A stretch of 64,000 nt of DNA from Billgrantia antri (GCF_019430905.1 NZ_JAHYCA010000005.1:186001-250000); one strand, 5' to 3'. Positions 26,400 through 37,160 are shown, counted from the stretch's first letter. Numbers and translations are program-made. Notes: generated by a model not told the origin, from the sequence alone.

Positions 26400-27887
26400 T
26401 TACAAGGCCGTAACATTGCTCGGGCGCGGCAGGAGAAGCGTGACCTCGAGCCCGCCCTCCGGGTGATTGGCCAGTGCGATCTCCCCTCCCATGGCCCGTG
26501 CGATATGCCGCGAGATGCCGAGCCCCAGCCCACTGCCGCCGGTATTGCGGCTGCGCGAGGGCTCGAGGCGTACGAAGGGCGAGAAGACACGCTCCATCTG
26601 CGCATCGGGTATTCCCGGCCCGTGATCGCGAATCACGATCGCCACCCGCTGCGGCGAATCGTCCAGCGTCACCTCGGCGCGCCGGCCGTAGAACACGGCG
26701 TTCTCCATCAGATTCGCCAGGCAGCGCTTGAACGCCAACGGTTTTACCGGCAGTACCTCGGCACGCCCCGAGATGCTCACCCGTCCCCCCTGGAGTGCCA
26801 GCTCACCGGCAAGCTCCTCCAGCATGGCTCGCGGATCGACCGGCTCCACCGCTTCGTGCAGGTCGAACCCTTTCACCGAGGCCAAGGCCCCCTTGACCAG
26901 AAGGTCAAGTTCGTCGAGCGAGGCGCAGAAGCGCTCGCGCTGCAGCGGATCCTCGAGCATCTCGGCGCGCAGCCGTAATCGCGTAATGGGAGTCTTGAGA
27001 TCGTGTGAAATGGCCGAGAACAGCCGCTCGCGCTCCTCGACCTGGTCGCGAATTCGCTCCTGCATGCGGTTGAACGCCGAAGCGGTGGCAACGACCTCGC
27101 GTGGGCCGGTCTCGCGCAGCGGCGGCGCGTCGAGGTCATCGCCCAATTGAAGCGCCGCCCGCGACAGCCGCGCCAGCGGTCGCGTCACGCTGCGAATGCC
27201 GAGCAGCGACAGGCCGATCACCGTCAGCAGCACCATCAGGCTCGCCAGCAGCCGCTCGCCGGAGAGCCAGCGATACTCGTTGAACAGGTCGGGCACCGGT
27301 AACAACGTGGCCACGTAGAGCCAGGTCTCGGGGCCGAGCTCCATCTGCACCACCAGTATCGGCGGCGACAGCGGCTCCATCAGCAGGCTGTGCTGACCCC
27401 AGCGCGGCGGCAGGTCGTGCAGCAGTACCTCGTTGTTGTACACGCGCAGGGTCTCGGGACGGGAGAATTCCACCAGCACGTCGTCGATGTTCAGCTCGCG
27501 GGTCAGGATCTCGCGGAAATTGTCCACCACCAGCGTCTTCTCCCGCCCCGAGCCGATGTCTTCCACCGGAATGCGACGCTCGTTGACACTGACGAAGAAG
27601 CGCGTGCCGCCCATGTTGCGCAGCTGGTCGAGCACGATATGGCGGTATTCATAGGGAAGCGAACGAAAGAAGCGCATGGTCGAGGCCACGCTGTAGGCCA
27701 CGTTGCGCGACAGCTCGTCGAGCTGTTCGAGCTGGCTGGAGCGCACCTGGGAGGTCCATACGGTATAGCTGGCCAACTGGGCGGAGAGCACGCCGACGAT
27801 CATGATCAGCACGAAGCGACCGCGCAGCGTGCGCGGCAGCAGGGGCACCAGGCGTCGGCGCCAGCGCTTGAAATGCCGCTCGCTCAC
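26400..27887 (-). CDS. gtrS: Sensor histidine kinase, GtrS-like
   Basis: A 495-residue membrane kinase. It has an N-terminal TM helix (FVLIMIVGVLSAQLASYTVW), a periplasmic sensor region of ~140 residues, a second TM, HAMP (SVTRPLARLSRAALQLG), the phospho-accepting His in AISHDLKTPITRLRLRAEML, the N box NLMENAVFYGRR and G boxes DHGPGIPDAQ and GGSGLGLGI. The start is GTG 27887, whose GTGA overlaps the regulator stop by 4 bp, implying translational coupling. By synteny it should sense a glucose-derived ligand (2-ketogluconate or 6-phosphogluconate in P. aeruginosa GtrS) and control the gts operon. The ligand is inference. Confidence 0.85.
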   Translation of the reverse strand: MSERHFKRWRRRLVPLLPRTLRGRFVLIMIVGVLSAQLASYTVWTSQVRSSQLEQLDELSRNVAYSVASTMRFFRSLPYEYRHIVLDQLRNMGGTRFFVSVNERRIPVEDIGSGREKTLVVDNFREILTRELNIDDVLVEFSRPETLRVYNNEVLLHDLPPRWGQHSLLMEPLSPPILVVQMELGPETWLYVATLLPVPDLFNEYRWLSGERLLASLMVLLTVIGLSLLGIRSVTRPLARLSRAALQLGDDLDAPPLRETGPREVVATASAFNRMQERIRDQVEERERLFSAISHDLKTPITRLRLRAEMLEDPLQRERFCASLDELDLLVKGALASVKGFDLHEAVEPVDPRAMLEELAGELALQGGRVSISGRAEVLPVKPLAFKRCLANLMENAVFYGRRAEVTLDDSPQRVAIVIRDHGPGIPDAQMERVFSPFVRLEPSRSRNTGGSGLGLGISRHIARAMGGEIALANHPEGGLEVTLLLPRPSNVTAL

Positions 27888-28606
27888 GTCAGCGCTTCGA
27901 CCCGGGCGGTGAAGACGTAACCGGCCCCGCGCACGGTGCGGATCAGCTGATGGTAGTGGGTATCCTCGCCCAGGCGCTGGCGCAGCCGGCACACATGCAC
28001 GTCGATAGAGCGGTCCAGCGGCGGTGCCGGCCGGCCACGGGTCAGCTCGTACAGCGCCTCGCGCGACAGCACCTGCTCAGGGTGCTCGAGGAAGACCTGC
28101 AGGAGCTGGAAGTCGGCACCGGAGAGCGGCGTGCGCGTCTCCCCTTCATCGATCAGCTCGCGGGTCATGCGGTCGAGACGCCAGGGCCCGAAGGCCACCA
28201 GGCGCGCCCGGGCCGGATCGCCGGCGACCCCGCCCCGGGCCCGGCGCAGCACCGCCTTGATACGCGCCAGCAGCTCGCGCGGATTGAACGGCTTGCCCAG
28301 GTAGTCGTCGGCGCCCAGCTCCAGCCCCAGGATACGATCGGTCTCGTCGGCGCTGGCGGTGAGCATGATGATCGGCACGTCGCTGGCGCGGCGAATGTCG
28401 CGACAGATGGTGAAGCCGTCGTCGCCGGGCAGCATGATGTCGACGATGAGCAGGTCGGGGGCTTCGCCTGCTACCAGGCGATGCAGCGCCTCGGCATCCT
28501 CGGCGGCCAGGGCACGATAGCCATGGCGTCCGAGGTAATCGACCAGCAATTCGCGGATCTCGGGGTCGTCGTCGACGACGATCAGGGTGGCAGGCGTAGT
28601 CGTCAT
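27884..28606 (-). CDS. gltR: OmpR-family response regulator, GltR-like
   Basis: A 240-residue regulator with a receiver domain (acidic VVDDD, phospho-acceptor LLIVDIMLPGDDG, conserved Lys in DDYLGKPFNPRE) and a C-terminal winged-helix domain (RSIDVHVCRLRQRLGED, IRTVRGAGYVF). Start ATG 28606 has GGAAG about 5 nt upstream; a longer frame to 28639 lacks a good site. Partner of the kinase encoded by the overlapping downstream gene. Its likely target is the adjacent gtsABCD operon. Confidence 0.88.
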   Translation of the reverse strand: MTTTPATLIVVDDDPEIRELLVDYLGRHGYRALAAEDAEALHRLVAGEAPDLLIVDIMLPGDDGFTICRDIRRASDVPIIMLTASADETDRILGLELGADDYLGKPFNPRELLARIKAVLRRARGGVAGDPARARLVAFGPWRLDRMTRELIDEGETRTPLSGADFQLLQVFLEHPEQVLSREALYELTRGRPAPPLDRSIDVHVCRLRQRLGEDTHYHQLIRTVRGAGYVFTARVEALT

Positions 28607-28745
28607 CGTCTTCCGATGGCAGAGGCGCTGCCTGGGCAACGCCGTGAATCGTTGTCGTTATGGGCTCGATGATGGGCAAGCCGGATCGGCGCGGCAAGGG
28701 CCCCTATACCATCGTCGCAGCATCGACCCGACCCAGAGGGCCGAC

Positions 28746-29543
28746 TCAGAGAGAAAAGCGCTGCTGTAGATGCCTGGCCACGGCCGTCTCGGCATGGTGG
28801 CCGATTCGCCGTGCCACGGGCACCCGCTGGGCCAGTTCGGGGTGCGCATTGGCCATCACGTGGGCCTCGCCAGCCAGGCTCAACATCTCGGTGTCGTTGA
28901 GGTTGTCGCCGAAGGCCAGACAGCGCTCGCTGTCGATCCCGAGCGCAACGAGGAGCGCTTCCAGCGCCGTGCCCTTGTTGACGCCTCCGGCCATGATTTC
29001 GAGTGAATTGACCGTGGAGTAGGTGACGTGCAGGCGTTCACCGTGGTTCGCGCGCACCTCGGCCTCGAGCCCTGCCAGCCGCTCGGGATCGCCGATGTAG
29101 AGCACCTTGCCGACCCCCTCCCCGTCGAGGCTCGCCGGCTCGACCACACGATAGCCGAATCCGGTATGAGCGTGGTAGGCCAGCAACCGCGGCGCAGGGG
29201 CATCGATCAGCCACTCGTGTTCAAGGTAGAGATTGAGGCGCACGCTGTCGTGGCGCTCGAGCGCGATCAGCTCACGCGCCAGCTCGGCCTGGAGATGACG
29301 CGAGGCCAGCAGCTCGCCGTCGGGGCCGTGCAGGTAGGCGCCGTTGGTGCTGATCACATGAATCGGCACGCCCAGCCGCTCGCGGAAGGCCAGCATGTCG
29401 CGGAAGTGGCGCCCGGAGGCGAAGGCCAGATGATGCCCCTGCTCGGCCAGCCGGCGCAGGGTCTCGATGGTCTCGGGGTGCAGGTCGTGATTGGCATCCA
29501 GCAGGGTGCCGTCGAGGTCGGAGACGATCAGGTGAGGGGTCAT
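28746..29543 (-). CDS. Cof-type HAD-IIB family phosphatase
   Basis: A 265-residue sugar-phosphatase-like HAD protein. Motif I is LIVSDLDGTLLDAN (nucleophile Asp plus DxD), motif II lies in LAFASGRHFRDML, the motif III Lys region is GGVNKGTALEALL and motif IV is CLAFGDNLNDTEML. The type IIB cap is between motifs II and III. E. coli relatives (Cof, YbhA, YidA) dephosphorylate sugar phosphates and cofactors. ATG 29543 gives the family-typical short N-terminus; ATGs at 29555 and 29570 are possible. It lies between the glucose transport and GlcNAc loci, so a role in sugar-phosphate control is plausible but unproven. Confidence 0.88.
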   Translation of the reverse strand: MTPHLIVSDLDGTLLDANHDLHPETIETLRRLAEQGHHLAFASGRHFRDMLAFRERLGVPIHVISTNGAYLHGPDGELLASRHLQAELARELIALERHDSVRLNLYLEHEWLIDAPAPRLLAYHAHTGFGYRVVEPASLDGEGVGKVLYIGDPERLAGLEAEVRANHGERLHVTYSTVNSLEIMAGGVNKGTALEALLVALGIDSERCLAFGDNLNDTEMLSLAGEAHVMANAHPELAQRVPVARRIGHHAETAVARHLQQRFSL

Positions 29544-29726
29544 GGCGTTCCATTGCATCGAGTCACGCATATGAGGCTAACGCAGGCCATGCCGTTTGCC
29601 CAGAGTCGCTCACGACTCGCCTGGCTTCATCATGCTTGAACGAGACCGGGCCGGACGGTCGTGGCGTCCGGCCTTCGTGCCGATGCCAGGCAATGCCTGC
29701 CGCTGCCCAAAGAGAGCCAGGCAACA

Positions 29727-31454
29727 TCAGGCAAGCCTTGGGCGATTTCCCAGCGCGCTGGCCACGGCAGCGGCCCTGGGACCGAGCACCAGATGCCAGA
29801 CATTGCCTCCCAGGGCCTGGGTGCCCTGGCACCCGAGTCGCTCGAGCAATGCCTCATCGAGATGCTTGCCGTCGGCGAGTTCGACGCGCAGGCGAGTCCG
29901 CGCCAGGGCCCCGAACCCACGCAGGTTGGCCTCACCGCCCAGGGCGGCCAACCAGCGGGCGGCCTCTTCGCGCGACAGCGGTGCAGCCGCTGCTTCGGCA
30001 GGCTTCGAGGCCCCCCCTTCATTGGCCTTGTGTGCGACCGCAACCCCGCCCTCCTTGGCCGTCGCCGCGCGAATCTCGTCGGCAACGCCATCGGCGATGG
30101 GCCCCAGGATGACCTGTAGGCCTCCGCCGCGAAGCCGCATTACCCCACGCGCGCCCAGACGCTTGAGCGCTTCCTCGTCGATGGCGTCCGGGTCCTCCAG
30201 CACCAGGCGCAGGCGAGTGGTACAGGCACCGATGCTGCTCAGGTTGCCCGCCCCGCCGAGGGCGGTGACGAAGGCGGGGCCGCGCTCGCTGGACGCGGAG
30301 GAGTCGCCGGCGGCGGGCGCTGTCGTCTCGGGCTCGCGGCCCGGCGTGGTCAGGTGGAAGCGAGCAATGGCCCAGCGAAATGCGCCGTAGTAGATGGCGA
30401 AGTAGGCCAACCCCACCGGCAACAGCATCCAGCCGTTGTTGGACAGGCCATAGGAGAGAGCGAAATCGAAGGCGCCCGCCGAGAAGGTGAAGCCCAACTT
30501 GACGTCGAGCCAGTGCATCAGGGCCATCGAGATGCCGGTGAGCAGCGCATGCATGAGATAGAGCAGCGGCGCCAGGAACATGAAGGTGAATTCGATGGGC
30601 TCCGTCACCCCGGTCAGGAACGCAGTAAGCGCCAGCGACAGCAACAGACCGCCCACCTGGGCACGCCGCCCCTTGGGCGCGGCATGGTACATGGCCAGGG
30701 CAGCCGCCGGCAGACCGAACATCATCACCGGGAAGAAACCGGCCATGAAGCTTCCTGCCGTCGGGTCGCCGGCAAAGAAACGGTTGAGGTCGCCGCTGGC
30801 CAGCGTGCCGGAGGCCGACTCGAAGCTGCCGAAGACGAACCACACCAGGCTGTTGAGCACATGATGCAGGCCGGTCACGATCAGCAGACGGTTGAGCGCT
30901 CCATAGACGAACAAGCCCAGCTCGCCGGCATCGATCAACCATTTTCCGAGCGCATCGATACCCTGCTGTACCGGAGGCCAGATAAAACCGAAGACGACCC
31001 CCAGCACGACCGCCGCCAGCCCCGTGGCGATGGGCACGAAACGTCGACCGCCGAAGAACGCCAAGTAGTCGGGCAAGCGTATCGCCTTGTAGCGGTTGTA
31101 CAGCAGCCCCGCCACGCTGCCGATGATGATGCCGGACAGCACCCCCATGTCGATGTCCGGGTTGAGCGAGGTCAGCACCGCATCGAGCACCAGATAGCCG
31201 ACCACGCCGGCCAGCCCAGCGGCACCGTTGCTGTCGTCGGCGAAGCCGATCGCCAGGCCGATGGCGAAGATCAGCGCCAGGTTGGCGAAGATGGCTTCGC
31301 CGGCGCTGGCGACGAAGGCGATGTCCAGCAGGTCCGGCTGGCCCATGCGCAGCAGCAAACCGGCGATCGGCAGCACGGCGATGGGCAACATGAGGGAGCG
31401 TCCGAGCTTCTGCAGCCCGGCCATGGTCCAGGCACCCATGTCGGTCGTCTTCAT
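29727..31454 (-). CDS. nagE: GlcNAc-type PTS permease, EIIC-EIIB with extra degenerate EIIB domain
   Basis: A 575-residue PTS membrane component. Residues 1-~370 are the EIIC transport domain of the glucose/GlcNAc family (LMLPIAVLPIAGLLLRMG, GVTEPIEFTFMFLAPLLY). A first EIIB domain carries the phosphorylated Cys at about residue 411 (SIGACTTRLRL). A second EIIB-like domain (~480-570) aligns with the first but reads GFGALARTRLRV, with no Cys at the active position. It imports and phosphorylates GlcNAc using phosphate from the EIIA-HPr-EI fusion encoded just upstream; the two genes overlap by 4 bp. Synteny matches Pseudomonas nagE. Confidence 0.9.
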   Translation of the reverse strand: MKTTDMGAWTMAGLQKLGRSLMLPIAVLPIAGLLLRMGQPDLLDIAFVASAGEAIFANLALIFAIGLAIGFADDSNGAAGLAGVVGYLVLDAVLTSLNPDIDMGVLSGIIIGSVAGLLYNRYKAIRLPDYLAFFGGRRFVPIATGLAAVVLGVVFGFIWPPVQQGIDALGKWLIDAGELGLFVYGALNRLLIVTGLHHVLNSLVWFVFGSFESASGTLASGDLNRFFAGDPTAGSFMAGFFPVMMFGLPAAALAMYHAAPKGRRAQVGGLLLSLALTAFLTGVTEPIEFTFMFLAPLLYLMHALLTGISMALMHWLDVKLGFTFSAGAFDFALSYGLSNNGWMLLPVGLAYFAIYYGAFRWAIARFHLTTPGREPETTAPAAGDSSASSERGPAFVTALGGAGNLSSIGACTTRLRLVLEDPDAIDEEALKRLGARGVMRLRGGGLQVILGPIADGVADEIRAATAKEGGVAVAHKANEGGASKPAEAAAAPLSREEAARWLAALGGEANLRGFGALARTRLRVELADGKHLDEALLERLGCQGTQALGGNVWHLVLGPRAAAVASALGNRPRLA

Positions 31455-34006
31455 GACGGTAACCTCTCGGTGATCGTTGTTGTGGTGTCTTGCTGCGCTG
31501 TCTGCCAGCTCGTCAGGCGGGCGCGCACGGCCGCGGCATCCGTCAGGCCCAGCAGGGCCGGCAGCTCCGCCGCCAGGCGGCCGGCATCGAGTCGCCGAAC
31601 GGCCGCCTTGACGGCAGGCACTCGGGCAGGCTCGACGGAAAGCTCGTCGACACCCAGGGCAACCAGTACCAGCGACGCCAGAGGATCGCCGGCGGCAGCG
31701 CCACAGACGCCGACTGGACAGCGCCCGGCAGCGCCTTCAACGGTGGCCTGGACCAGTTTGAGCACCGCGGGGTGCAGCACGTCTGCCCGCGCCGCCAGGT
31801 CCGGATCCTCGCGATCCATGGCCAGGGTGTACTGGGTCAGGTCGTTGGTGCCGATGGAGAGGAAGTCCGCTTCCTCGGCCAGGCTGGCTGCGCACAGGGC
31901 GGCACTCGGTACCTCCACCATCACGCCCAGCTGGGGCCGGACGGTCAGGCCGAGTTCCTGCGCCACACTATCGAGGTGCCGGCGCACGGCCACCAGCTCG
32001 GACACCTCGCTCACCATCGGCAGCATGATGCGCAGCGATCCGAGCGGCTCGACCCGCAGCAACGCCCTGAGCTGGGTTTCCAACAGCTGTGGCAAGCGTT
32101 GCCAGAGGCGCACGCCGCGCACCCCCAGCGCCGGGTTGGCGACCGCGGGCAGCGGCAGGTACGGCAGCTGCTTGTCGGCGCCGATGTCGAGGGTGCGGAC
32201 GATGACCGGCTTGCCGCCCAGGGCGCGCATGCTGGCCTGGTACTCGTGGGCTTGGTCGTCCTCGCCGGGAGCCGCGGAGCGCTCGAGAAAGAGGAATTCG
32301 CTGCGCAGCAGACCGATGCCATCGGCACCGGCTTGCGCCGCCATCTCGGCCTCGTCCGGCGAGCCCACGTTGGCACACACCTCGACCCGACGCGCGTCAA
32401 GCGTGACCGCCGGCAGGTGGGCGGCCCGCCGCTCCTCCTCCACCTGATGCCGCCGGGCTGCGAGAGAGGCCTCCACCTCGGCCAGGCGAGCCGCAGACGG
32501 CGACATCTCGAGGCGTCCTCGCTCGCCATCGAGCACCGCGCGCTCGCTGCGGGCTCGATCCAGCGCGGCGCCCATCGATACCAGGCAGGGAATCCCCCGG
32601 GCCCGGGCGAGAATCGCCACATGCGCCGTGGTGCCACTACGCGCCAGGCAGAGACCGGCGGGGCGACGCCCGGCCAGCGCCACCAGCTGCGACGGCGTCA
32701 GCTCGTCGGCCACGACGATGGCCCCCTCCGGCACTGCCGCCTCATCTTGCTGTCCAGGCTCGGCAAGCAGCGCCATGACGCGCTGCTGCAAGTCGCGCAG
32801 GTCGGCAATGCGGCCCGAGAGCAGTGCATTGCCACTCCCGGCGAGCCGCTCGGCCTCGTCATCGAGCGCCTCGCGCCAGGCCTGGCCGGCGCTGCGTCCG
32901 GCGCGTATCGCGGCGAGCGCAGCCTCGGTCAGGGCAGGATCCTCGAGCCAGGCCCGATGGGCGCCGAAGATCTCCGCCTCGCCGTGCTGACCTTGCCGAG
33001 CGGCCTGAGCCTCGGCCTGTGCCAGGGCCTCCCCCGCCCGGCTCAGAGCCTGTTGCAACCGCGGCCACTCCGTCGCCTCGCCCTCTCCTTCTCGCGGTAC
33101 CCTGGGCAGCGGCGGGCAATAGGCGACCAACGGTCCCACCGCCAGCCCGGGGCCGGCCACCAGGCCCGCCAGCTCCCCTTCACCCAAAGGCCCGTCGTCA
33201 GCCACGGCCTGGCTCGGCACGGTATGGTCGTCGGCCTCGAGGGTGGTCAGTAGCGCCTCGACCGCCTCCAGGGCGGCTTCGGCCCGCTCGCCGCGGGCCG
33301 TCACGTTCAACGCATCTCCCTCGACGAGCCCCAGGTTGAGTAGTGCACTGATGCTGTCGGCCTCGGCTGTGCCGCCGCCGTGCTCCACCGTCATGCTGAC
33401 ATCGTGGCGTCGGGCAATATCTCGCAGCCTTGCCGCCGGTCGCGCATGCAGGCCGGCACGCAGGGCCAGGGTGAGGCGCCGGGTTGCCGTGGGGCCTGTC
33501 GCGTCACGCGGCGCCGTTACCGCAACGGTGCTCACCTCTTGCGTCAGCTCGAGCAAGGGCTCACCGCGCACGACACGGGCACCGCCAGCGTGGCTGGGCT
33601 TTGCCAGTCGCCAACCGTCGGCGGCCGTCACGATCAGCGGCGTGATCAAGGAGCTGGCCCGCCGCGCAACGCGGTCGGCGTCGAAGCGGCACAGCGGGGC
33701 GCCGGTTGACACCCGGTCGCCTACGGCAACCAGCAGCTCGATGCCCTCGCCACCCAGCTCGACGGTGTCGAGGCCCAGGTGGAGCAGCAGCTCCACGCCC
33801 GCTTGCGTCTTGAGGGTCACCGCGTGGCGGGTCCGGGCGCACTGGACCACCTCGCCGTCACAGGGGGCGTAGAGACACTCATCGAGAGGATCGAGGGCGA
33901 TGCCATCGCCCAGGACACCGTCGGCGAACACCGGGTCCGGTATTTCGCCGAGGGGGACCACGACGCCATCGACGGGCGCGTGCAGGATCAAGGGAGAGGC
34001 GCTCAT
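31451..34006 (-). CDS. nagF: Multiphosphoryl transfer protein, EIIA(Glc-type)-HPr-EI fusion
   Basis: An 851-residue cytoplasmic phosphoryl carrier. Residues 1-~155 are a Crr-like EIIA (active His 76 in VELLLHLGLDTVEL; partner His 61). Residues ~175-255 are HPr (His 187 in RAGLHARPAARL). From ~280 onward is enzyme I, with the catalytic His 462 in SGTTAHVAILARARGIPCLV and the PEP-binding barrel motifs SIGTNDLTQYTLAMDRE and VGVCGAAAGDP. It carries the whole soluble phosphate chain from PEP to NagE in one protein. ATG 34006 has GTGGAG 6 nt upstream; GTG 34018 is rejected. Confidence 0.93.
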   Translation of the reverse strand: MSASPLILHAPVDGVVVPLGEIPDPVFADGVLGDGIALDPLDECLYAPCDGEVVQCARTRHAVTLKTQAGVELLLHLGLDTVELGGEGIELLVAVGDRVSTGAPLCRFDADRVARRASSLITPLIVTAADGWRLAKPSHAGGARVVRGEPLLELTQEVSTVAVTAPRDATGPTATRRLTLALRAGLHARPAARLRDIARRHDVSMTVEHGGGTAEADSISALLNLGLVEGDALNVTARGERAEAALEAVEALLTTLEADDHTVPSQAVADDGPLGEGELAGLVAGPGLAVGPLVAYCPPLPRVPREGEGEATEWPRLQQALSRAGEALAQAEAQAARQGQHGEAEIFGAHRAWLEDPALTEAALAAIRAGRSAGQAWREALDDEAERLAGSGNALLSGRIADLRDLQQRVMALLAEPGQQDEAAVPEGAIVVADELTPSQLVALAGRRPAGLCLARSGTTAHVAILARARGIPCLVSMGAALDRARSERAVLDGERGRLEMSPSAARLAEVEASLAARRHQVEEERRAAHLPAVTLDARRVEVCANVGSPDEAEMAAQAGADGIGLLRSEFLFLERSAAPGEDDQAHEYQASMRALGGKPVIVRTLDIGADKQLPYLPLPAVANPALGVRGVRLWQRLPQLLETQLRALLRVEPLGSLRIMLPMVSEVSELVAVRRHLDSVAQELGLTVRPQLGVMVEVPSAALCAASLAEEADFLSIGTNDLTQYTLAMDREDPDLAARADVLHPAVLKLVQATVEGAAGRCPVGVCGAAAGDPLASLVLVALGVDELSVEPARVPAVKAAVRRLDAGRLAAELPALLGLTDAAAVRARLTSWQTAQQDTTTTITERLPS

Positions 34007-34063
34007 GAAGTTCTCCACTCATTGTTATTGGGGCAGCCAGCGCGTTTACGCCCGCTGTCGTCG

Positions 34064-35082
34064 TCACAGGGTGCAGGTCACCTTGTTGAGATGTCGGGGA
34101 CGGTCGGGGTCGCTGCCCCGCGCCACGGCCAGGTCGGCTGCCATCACGTAGAAGCTCTGGATCACCGAGAGCGGCTGCAGCGCGTCGTGGCCGGCGTCGA
34201 CCAGGGTCAGCCTTCGTCTGGCCACGCGCTCGTCCGCCGCCAGCAGCACCCGTGCGCCAATGCTCTCGAGCCACTCGGCCAGCTCCAGCAGCCCCGCCTG
34301 TTCGGGGCCCGGCGGTGCGAAGACCAGCACCGGGTAGCCCGGACCGATCAACGCCATGGGCCCATGGCGCACCTCGGCTCCGCTGAAGGCCTCGGCCTGG
34401 ATGGCACAGGTTTCCTTGAACTTGAGCGCCGCCTCCTGGGCCACGGCCAGGCCGGCCCCACGACCGATCACCAGCAAACGATCGCTGCCCGTCAGCGCCT
34501 CCACTGCCGTCGCCCAGTCCTGCTCCACGGCACGGCTCAGGCGCGCCGGCAAGTCATCCAGGGCGGCCAGCAGCTCACGGTCCCGGTTCCAATGGCCCAG
34601 CAGTTGGGCCGCGGCGGTCAGCGTCGCCAGGTAACTCTTGGTCGCGGCCACGCTACGTTCGTCACCGGCATAGAGCGGCACTTCGCTGTCGCTGACCGCC
34701 CCCAGCGGAGACTCAGGCGTGTTGACCATCGCCAGCGTATACGCCCCGGCCTCGCCGAGGGCGCGCTGGGTAGCGACCAGATCGGGACTTTGCCCCGACT
34801 GCGAGACGGCCAGCGCCAGCTGTCGTTCGAGCCGCCATGGCGCCCGGGCCAAGGTGGTGAGCGACAGCGGCAGCGAGGCCACGGGGATCCCCCGGCTCTT
34901 CATGCACAGGTAGGCGAAATAGCTGGCCGCGTGGTCGGAGCTGCCCCGCGCCACCGTGACTGCCGCAGCCGGCGGTTTCCGGCGCAGTCGTTCGCCGAGC
35001 TCGGCCAGGGCGTCGGCATTGCGCGGCAGCTGACCGCGGATGCGCTCGGGCGCATTGCGGGCTTCGTCGAGCATCAGGGACA

Positions 35083-35083
<1 letters not shown>
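34064..35083 (-). CDS. SIS-domain glucosamine-6-phosphate deaminase (NagB-II type)
   Basis: A 339-residue protein with two SIS domains. Sugar-phosphate binding motifs are TVARGSSDHAASYFAYL, AVSQSGQSPD and DERSVAATKSYLATL; the C-terminal RPRHLNKVT is the lid signature. It resembles the isomerase half of GlmS but lacks the glutaminase domain. NagB-II/AgaS-type enzymes convert glucosamine-6-phosphate to fructose-6-phosphate and ammonia. Its start overlaps the nagA stop by one base (TGATG). A canonical NagB is not seen in the window, so this is probably the pathway deaminase. Confidence 0.88.
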
Positions 35084-36186
<1,103 letters not shown>

Positions 36187-36197
36187 GCCGGCGCCTC

Positions 36198-36932
36198 CTA
36201 GCGGGTCAGCTCGACCATGAAGTCGTAGTAATCGGTACGGCAATAGGTGACGGTGAGCTCCGCCGCCGTGCCGTCACCCAGATATCCCAGGCGGGTGATC
36301 TTCAGCAGCGCCTGACCACTGGGCACCTCGGCCAGCTCGGCCAGCTCGTCATCGGCATTGATCGCCGTGACATGTTGCAGGGCCCGGACTATCGGCTTGC
36401 CGGCCGCCTCCATGACGGCGTAGAGCGAGGTCTCCACCGCCAGCGGGTCGGGCAGCACCGCTGCGGGCAGGCAGCTCTCCTCCACTGCCATCACCACCTC
36501 GTCTGCCAGGCGCAGGCGCCGGAGCCGTGCCACGCGCGAGTCGGCGCCCAGCCCCAGCCGCATGCTCTCTTCGGCACTGGGCGTTGCCAGGCTGCGCGAC
36601 AGCCAGTGGGAACTGGGCGTGAAGCCACGCTGGGTGAGCATCTCGGTAAAGCTCACCAGCCGCGTGAGGGACTGATTGAGGCGTGGCGTGATGAAGGTGC
36701 CCGAGCCGCGGCTACGCCGGATGAGGCCCAGCTCGGCCAGTCGATCCAGTGCCTTGCGTGCCGTGATGCGCGATACGACAAGCGCTTCGGCCAGACTGCG
36801 CTCCGAGGGAAGCGCCTCCCCGGCCTGCCAGGCTCCGGCTTCGATGGCCTGCTCCAACTGGCGGGCAAGCTGCTGGTAGAGCGGCGTGGCCCCGGCGGGG
36901 TCGAGCCGTAACTGCTGAAATCGCGTGTCCAT
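36198..36932 (-). CDS. nagQ: GntR family regulator with UTRA domain (NagQ/NagR-like)
   Basis: A 244-residue repressor-type protein. The winged helix is LPSERSLAEALVVSRITARK plus ELGLIRRSRGSGTFI; the C-terminal UTRA effector domain starts near residue 90. The HutC/NagR subfamily binds GlcN-6-P or GlcNAc-6-P. It is the first gene of the nag operon and probably autoregulated: its promoter region contains three TACCAAT repeats. Gene order regulator-nagA-SIS-nagF-nagE equals the Pseudomonas PA3757-PA3761 block. Confidence 0.9.
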   Translation of the reverse strand: MDTRFQQLRLDPAGATPLYQQLARQLEQAIEAGAWQAGEALPSERSLAEALVVSRITARKALDRLAELGLIRRSRGSGTFITPRLNQSLTRLVSFTEMLTQRGFTPSSHWLSRSLATPSAEESMRLGLGADSRVARLRRLRLADEVVMAVEESCLPAAVLPDPLAVETSLYAVMEAAGKPIVRALQHVTAINADDELAELAEVPSGQALLKITRLGYLGDGTAAELTVTYCRTDYYDFMVELTR

Positions 36933-36949
36933 GGGGAACCTCGTGGCCT

Positions 36950-37000
36950 TACCAATATCAGTCCACTATAGACCCACTTAAATACCAATCAAATACCAAT
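36950..37000 (-). promoter_or_regulatory. nag operon promoter with repeated operator-like half-sites
   Basis: On the minus strand TTTGAT-N17-TATAGT (the -10 is ACTATA at 36965-36970 on plus) is a good sigma70 core. TACCAAT occurs at 36950-36956, 36983-36989 and 36994-37000. The last two are part of the direct repeat AAATACCAAT with 11-bp spacing and overlap the -35. This arrangement fits repression by the GntR regulator. Confidence 0.5.
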
Positions 37001-37100
37001 TGCTCGCAACTTTCGTCTAACCCTGACGCGCATGACGGCGATTGTTCTGCCCTGTTCGATCCGTTAACCCCCTGATTCTTCGATACCATGATGGCAACGT

Positions 37101-37129
37101 TTGGCGCTGGCCCAAGGAATCCGTATAGT
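37101..37129 (+). promoter_or_regulatory. sigma70-type promoter of rnb
   Basis: TTGGCG (37101-37106), a 17-bp spacer and TATAGT (37124-37129). The predicted transcription start near 37136 lies before the conserved ATG at 37161, leaving a leader of about 25 nt. Confidence 0.6.
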
Positions 37130-37160
37130 GGCCCTCCCACCCCGCCACACGTTCGTGATC

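Noticed and set aside
30354..33253. Long plus-strand open frames (697 and 587 codons)
   Set aside because: Antisense to nagE and nagF, both of which have full catalytic motifs on the minus strand.
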